Shown: piece after piece, positions 49,317 to 51,223 of the stretch
How the letters are laid out: the number at the start of each line of letters is the position of its first letter
Numbering within the stretch: position 1 is the first letter of the stretch
Source: an uncultured Pseudomonadota bacterium
GTDB taxonomy: Bacteria > Pseudomonadota > Gammaproteobacteria > Burkholderiales > Burkholderiaceae
Assembly (NCBI GenBank): GCA_946480245.1
Contig: CAMLIZ010000007.1
Coordinates: forward strand, 1-51,223
Length of the DNA: 51,223 bases
Direction of reading: 5' to 3'
Made by a program: the position numbers and the translations under genes
The notes under the pieces: generated by a model
The model's input: the letters and a program-made list of their open reading frames with translations, nothing else
What the model was told of the DNA's origin: nothing
The model's database searches: none

Positions 49317-51223
49317 CTACGCTTCCACCAACATGCGCGTGCGCATTTCGAGGTGCAGTGCGTGGCAGAAGTTGGTGCAGTAGCACCAGTACACGCCCGG
49401 CTGATCCGCCTTGAAGGTGACCGACTTGGTCTCCTGCGGGTTCACGATGAAGTTGATGTTGTATTTGGGAATCGCGAAGCCGTGCGTCAGGTCCTCCACC
49501 TTGTCGAGGTTGGTGAGGATGATGGTCACCTCGTCGCCCTTCTTCACCTTGAACTCGCGCAGCCCGAACGCGGGCGCCTGCGAGGTGAGGTACACCGTCA
49601 CCTGCTTGCCCTTGCGCTCGACGCGGCAGTCCTTGGCGTCCTTCACCGCATTGGGGAAGTCGTCGATGTTGTAGACCTGGCGCGTCTTGATGATGTCGCG
49701 CCGCACGATGATCGAGTCGTGCGGCTCGGAGTACACCGAGTGGTCGGCCACCAGCTTCATCTTGTCGCCGCTGATGTCGATCAGCTGCGCGGTCTCGGGG
49801 TGCAGCGGGCCCACCGGCAGGAAGCGGTCCTTCGAGAACTTGTTGTCCGACACGAAGAACTTGCCGTCGGCCTCCTTGGTCTCGCCCATCGAGGTGAAGC
49901 CGTGGCCCGGCTGGTAGTGCACGTCGATGCGGTCCACCACCGGCTGCGCGCTCTTGTCACCCTTGAACTGCTTGATCGCGGCCTCGAGGTTCCACTTGAC
50001 GATCTGGCTGTCGAGGAACAGCGTGGTGTAGGCATTGCCCCGGTTGTCGAAGCCGGTGTGCAGCGGCCCCAGGCCGATCTCCGGCTCGGCCACCACCGCA
50101 TCGCGCGGGTTCTTCAGCTCGCCGTCGAACCACTTGAGCACCAGCGCATGCTCGATCAGCGTAGCGGTGGGCGACAGCTTGCCCGAGCATGCGTAGTACT
50201 TGCCGTCGGGGCTGGCGTTCACGCCGTGCGGGTTCTTCGGGATCGGCACGTAGCAGGTGAGCGCGGTCTTCGGGTCCGCGTTGGCGGCCCGGGTGCCATC
50301 GACCACCGGCACCTTGGAGCTTCCGATGGTGAAGGTCTTGCCGGCCTTCACGGCGGCCTCGATGCGCGCCACGTTGAAGAACACGCAGGCGTCGCGCTCG
50401 GCGGACATCATGTCCTCGTAGTGCGCGCCACCTTCCATGTTGTACTGGTTGGAGCAGGCCAGCTTGCCGTCGTACGACGTGGCCACGAGGTCGAGGTTGC
50501 CGTCGATCTTGACCTGCCAGCGCGGCTCCATGGTCTCGGCGTCCACGCAGGTGAACAGGCAGAAGTACTTCTTGGGGTCGTCGAGGTCGCGGCCGTCGTT
50601 GGGCTGCGGAATGTGGAACTCGTTGCCGCAGAACACGCGCGTGGTGCGGTTGATCTTCTCGTCCACCGGATCGCGCTTGTCGGGGAACACGCCGTGGAAG
50701 CCCTGCACGTTGGGCAGCTCGGTGATGCGGTCGCACTCCATCGTGTCCAGGCGCACGCGCGCAAGGCGGCTGTGGATCTTGTCGTTCACGAAGATCCAGC
50801 GCCCGTCGTAGGTGCCGTCGGTGTACGACGGGTGCACGTGGTGGGTGTCGCCGGTGTAGTACTTGAGGCTGCCGTCCGGGTGCGTGCCCATGATCTTCTT
50901 CGACTCGTTGGTGATGCCCCAGCCCACCAGGCAGTCGATGTTGAACACGGGGATGCGCTTGAGCGAGCGGCCCGACGGCAGGCCGTAGATGCGCACCTCG
51001 CCGGAGTGGCCGCCGCTGGAGAACGAGTAGTAGGTGTCGAGCTGGCCGGGCGGCACCTCGTACTTGCTGTAGTCCACCGCGCCCGCCGCCGCGGCGTTGG
51101 CAGGCTTGGCTTCGCCCGATTCACCGCTGCCCTTGTTGCAGGCCGCCAGGCCCACGGACATGCCCACGCCGGCCAGGCCGGCGAGCGCACTGCGGTTGAG
51201 GAAGCTGCGGCGTGCAGGGTTGG
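49317..51223 (-). CDS. nosZ: Nitrous oxide reductase NosZ (clade I type), N-terminus beyond window
   Basis: 634 codons are visible; the reading frame runs off the right edge just after a twin-arginine leader (RRSFLNRSALAG, arginines at 51207-51212), so Tat export and clade I type are indicated. CuZ histidines can be seen in DTHHVHPS, GFHGVF, NEFHIPQPNDG, GPLHTGFD, DVHYQPGHGF and EPHDS. The C-terminal CuA domain has YWCYCTNFCHALHLEM. The usual clade I motif from memory is CSWFCHALHMEM, so W to N and M to L differ, and one extra Cys lies before. The enzyme reduces N2O to N2 in the periplasm. First gene of the nosZRDFYL operon visible; its promoter is outside. Confidence 0.95.
   Translation of the reverse strand, partial: NPARRSFLNRSALAGLAGVGMSVGLAACNKGSGESGEAKPANAAAAGAVDYSKYEVPPGQLDTYYSFSSGGHSGEVRIYGLPSGRSLKRIPVFNIDCLVGWGITNESKKIMGTHPDGSLKYYTGDTHHVHPSYTDGTYDGRWIFVNDKIHSRLARVRLDTMECDRITELPNVQGFHGVFPDKRDPVDEKINRTTRVFCGNEFHIPQPNDGRDLDDPKKYFCLFTCVDAETMEPRWQVKIDGNLDLVATSYDGKLACSNQYNMEGGAHYEDMMSAERDACVFFNVARIEAAVKAGKTFTIGSSKVPVVDGTRAANADPKTALTCYVPIPKNPHGVNASPDGKYYACSGKLSPTATLIEHALVLKWFDGELKNPRDAVVAEPEIGLGPLHTGFDNRGNAYTTLFLDSQIVKWNLEAAIKQFKGDKSAQPVVDRIDVHYQPGHGFTSMGETKEADGKFFVSDNKFSKDRFLPVGPLHPETAQLIDISGDKMKLVADHSVYSEPHDSIIVRRDIIKTRQVYNIDDFPNAVKDAKDCRVERKGKQVTVYLTSQAPAFGLREFKVKKGDEVTIILTNLDKVEDLTHGFAIPKYNINFIVNPQETKSVTFKADQPGVYWCYCTNFCHALHLEMRTRMLVEA

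Overview
The window is GC-rich (about 70% by eye) and densely packed, with short intergenic gaps, many 1-13 bp gene overlaps and strong GGAGG-type ribosome binding sites. Gene content (FinO-family ProQ, adenosylcobalamin-dependent ribonucleotide reductase, clade-I-type nosZ with a twin-arginine leader, quinol-type nitric oxide reductase, ubiquinone rather than menaquinone genes) points to a facultatively denitrifying betaproteobacterium. Order Burkholderiales, perhaps the Rubrivivax/Leptothrix group, is an inference; no rRNA or other taxonomic marker is present. No stretch longer than 300 bases lacks a gene. No tRNA, rRNA, CRISPR array or insertion sequence was recognised.

Left part (1-25 kb), stress and carbohydrate functions. 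A glycogen-debranching-type enzyme (cut by the left edge) overlaps a family-4 glycosyltransferase. A secreted DUF4142-SYLF protein follows. Then come a small unknown protein, an Anabaena-sensory-rhodopsin-transducer-like protein, a fused FAD/Fe-S 2-hydroxyacid dehydrogenase and a pyruvate-oxidase-type TPP enzyme. Next are a PQQ-type sugar dehydrogenase lipoprotein, two family-9 and one family-2 glycosyltransferases, two hemerythrins, a CDF metal transporter, ProQ, a TPR lipoprotein, a beta-CASP nuclease-like protein with UspA, a cupin, a two-component pair, a four-repeat membrane protein and a Crp/Fnr regulator that lacks the N-terminal Fe-S cysteines.

Middle (25-32.5 kb). An orphan carbamoyltransferase-fold protein lies behind a palindromic FNR-type site. 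It is followed by a P3A-type proton ATPase and the B12-dependent ribonucleotide reductase NrdJ, which works without oxygen. NrdJ is divergent from a DUF2249/FmdE-like pair.

Right part (32.5-51 kb), nitric oxide and nitrous oxide respiration. One minus-strand operon reads norB-nnrS-ubiU-ubiV-ubiT, so NO reduction is joined to oxygen-independent ubiquinone synthesis. A divergent plus-strand operon reads nsrR-DUF59-membrane protein-nnrS, followed by a c5-type cytochrome and a DUF2726 protein. The minus-strand cluster nosZ-R-D-F-Y-L fills the right end, with nosZ cut by the edge. No nitrate or nitrite reductase gene is in the window.

The main regulatory observation is that several promoters carry an FNR/DNR-like box whose centre lies exactly 29.5 bp before a plausible -10 hexamer, which is class II activator geometry. 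At norB, nsrR and the DUF2249 gene an NsrR-like 9-5-9 palindrome covers the -10 and start site at nearly the same offset. This suggests a compact anoxia-plus-NO control module.
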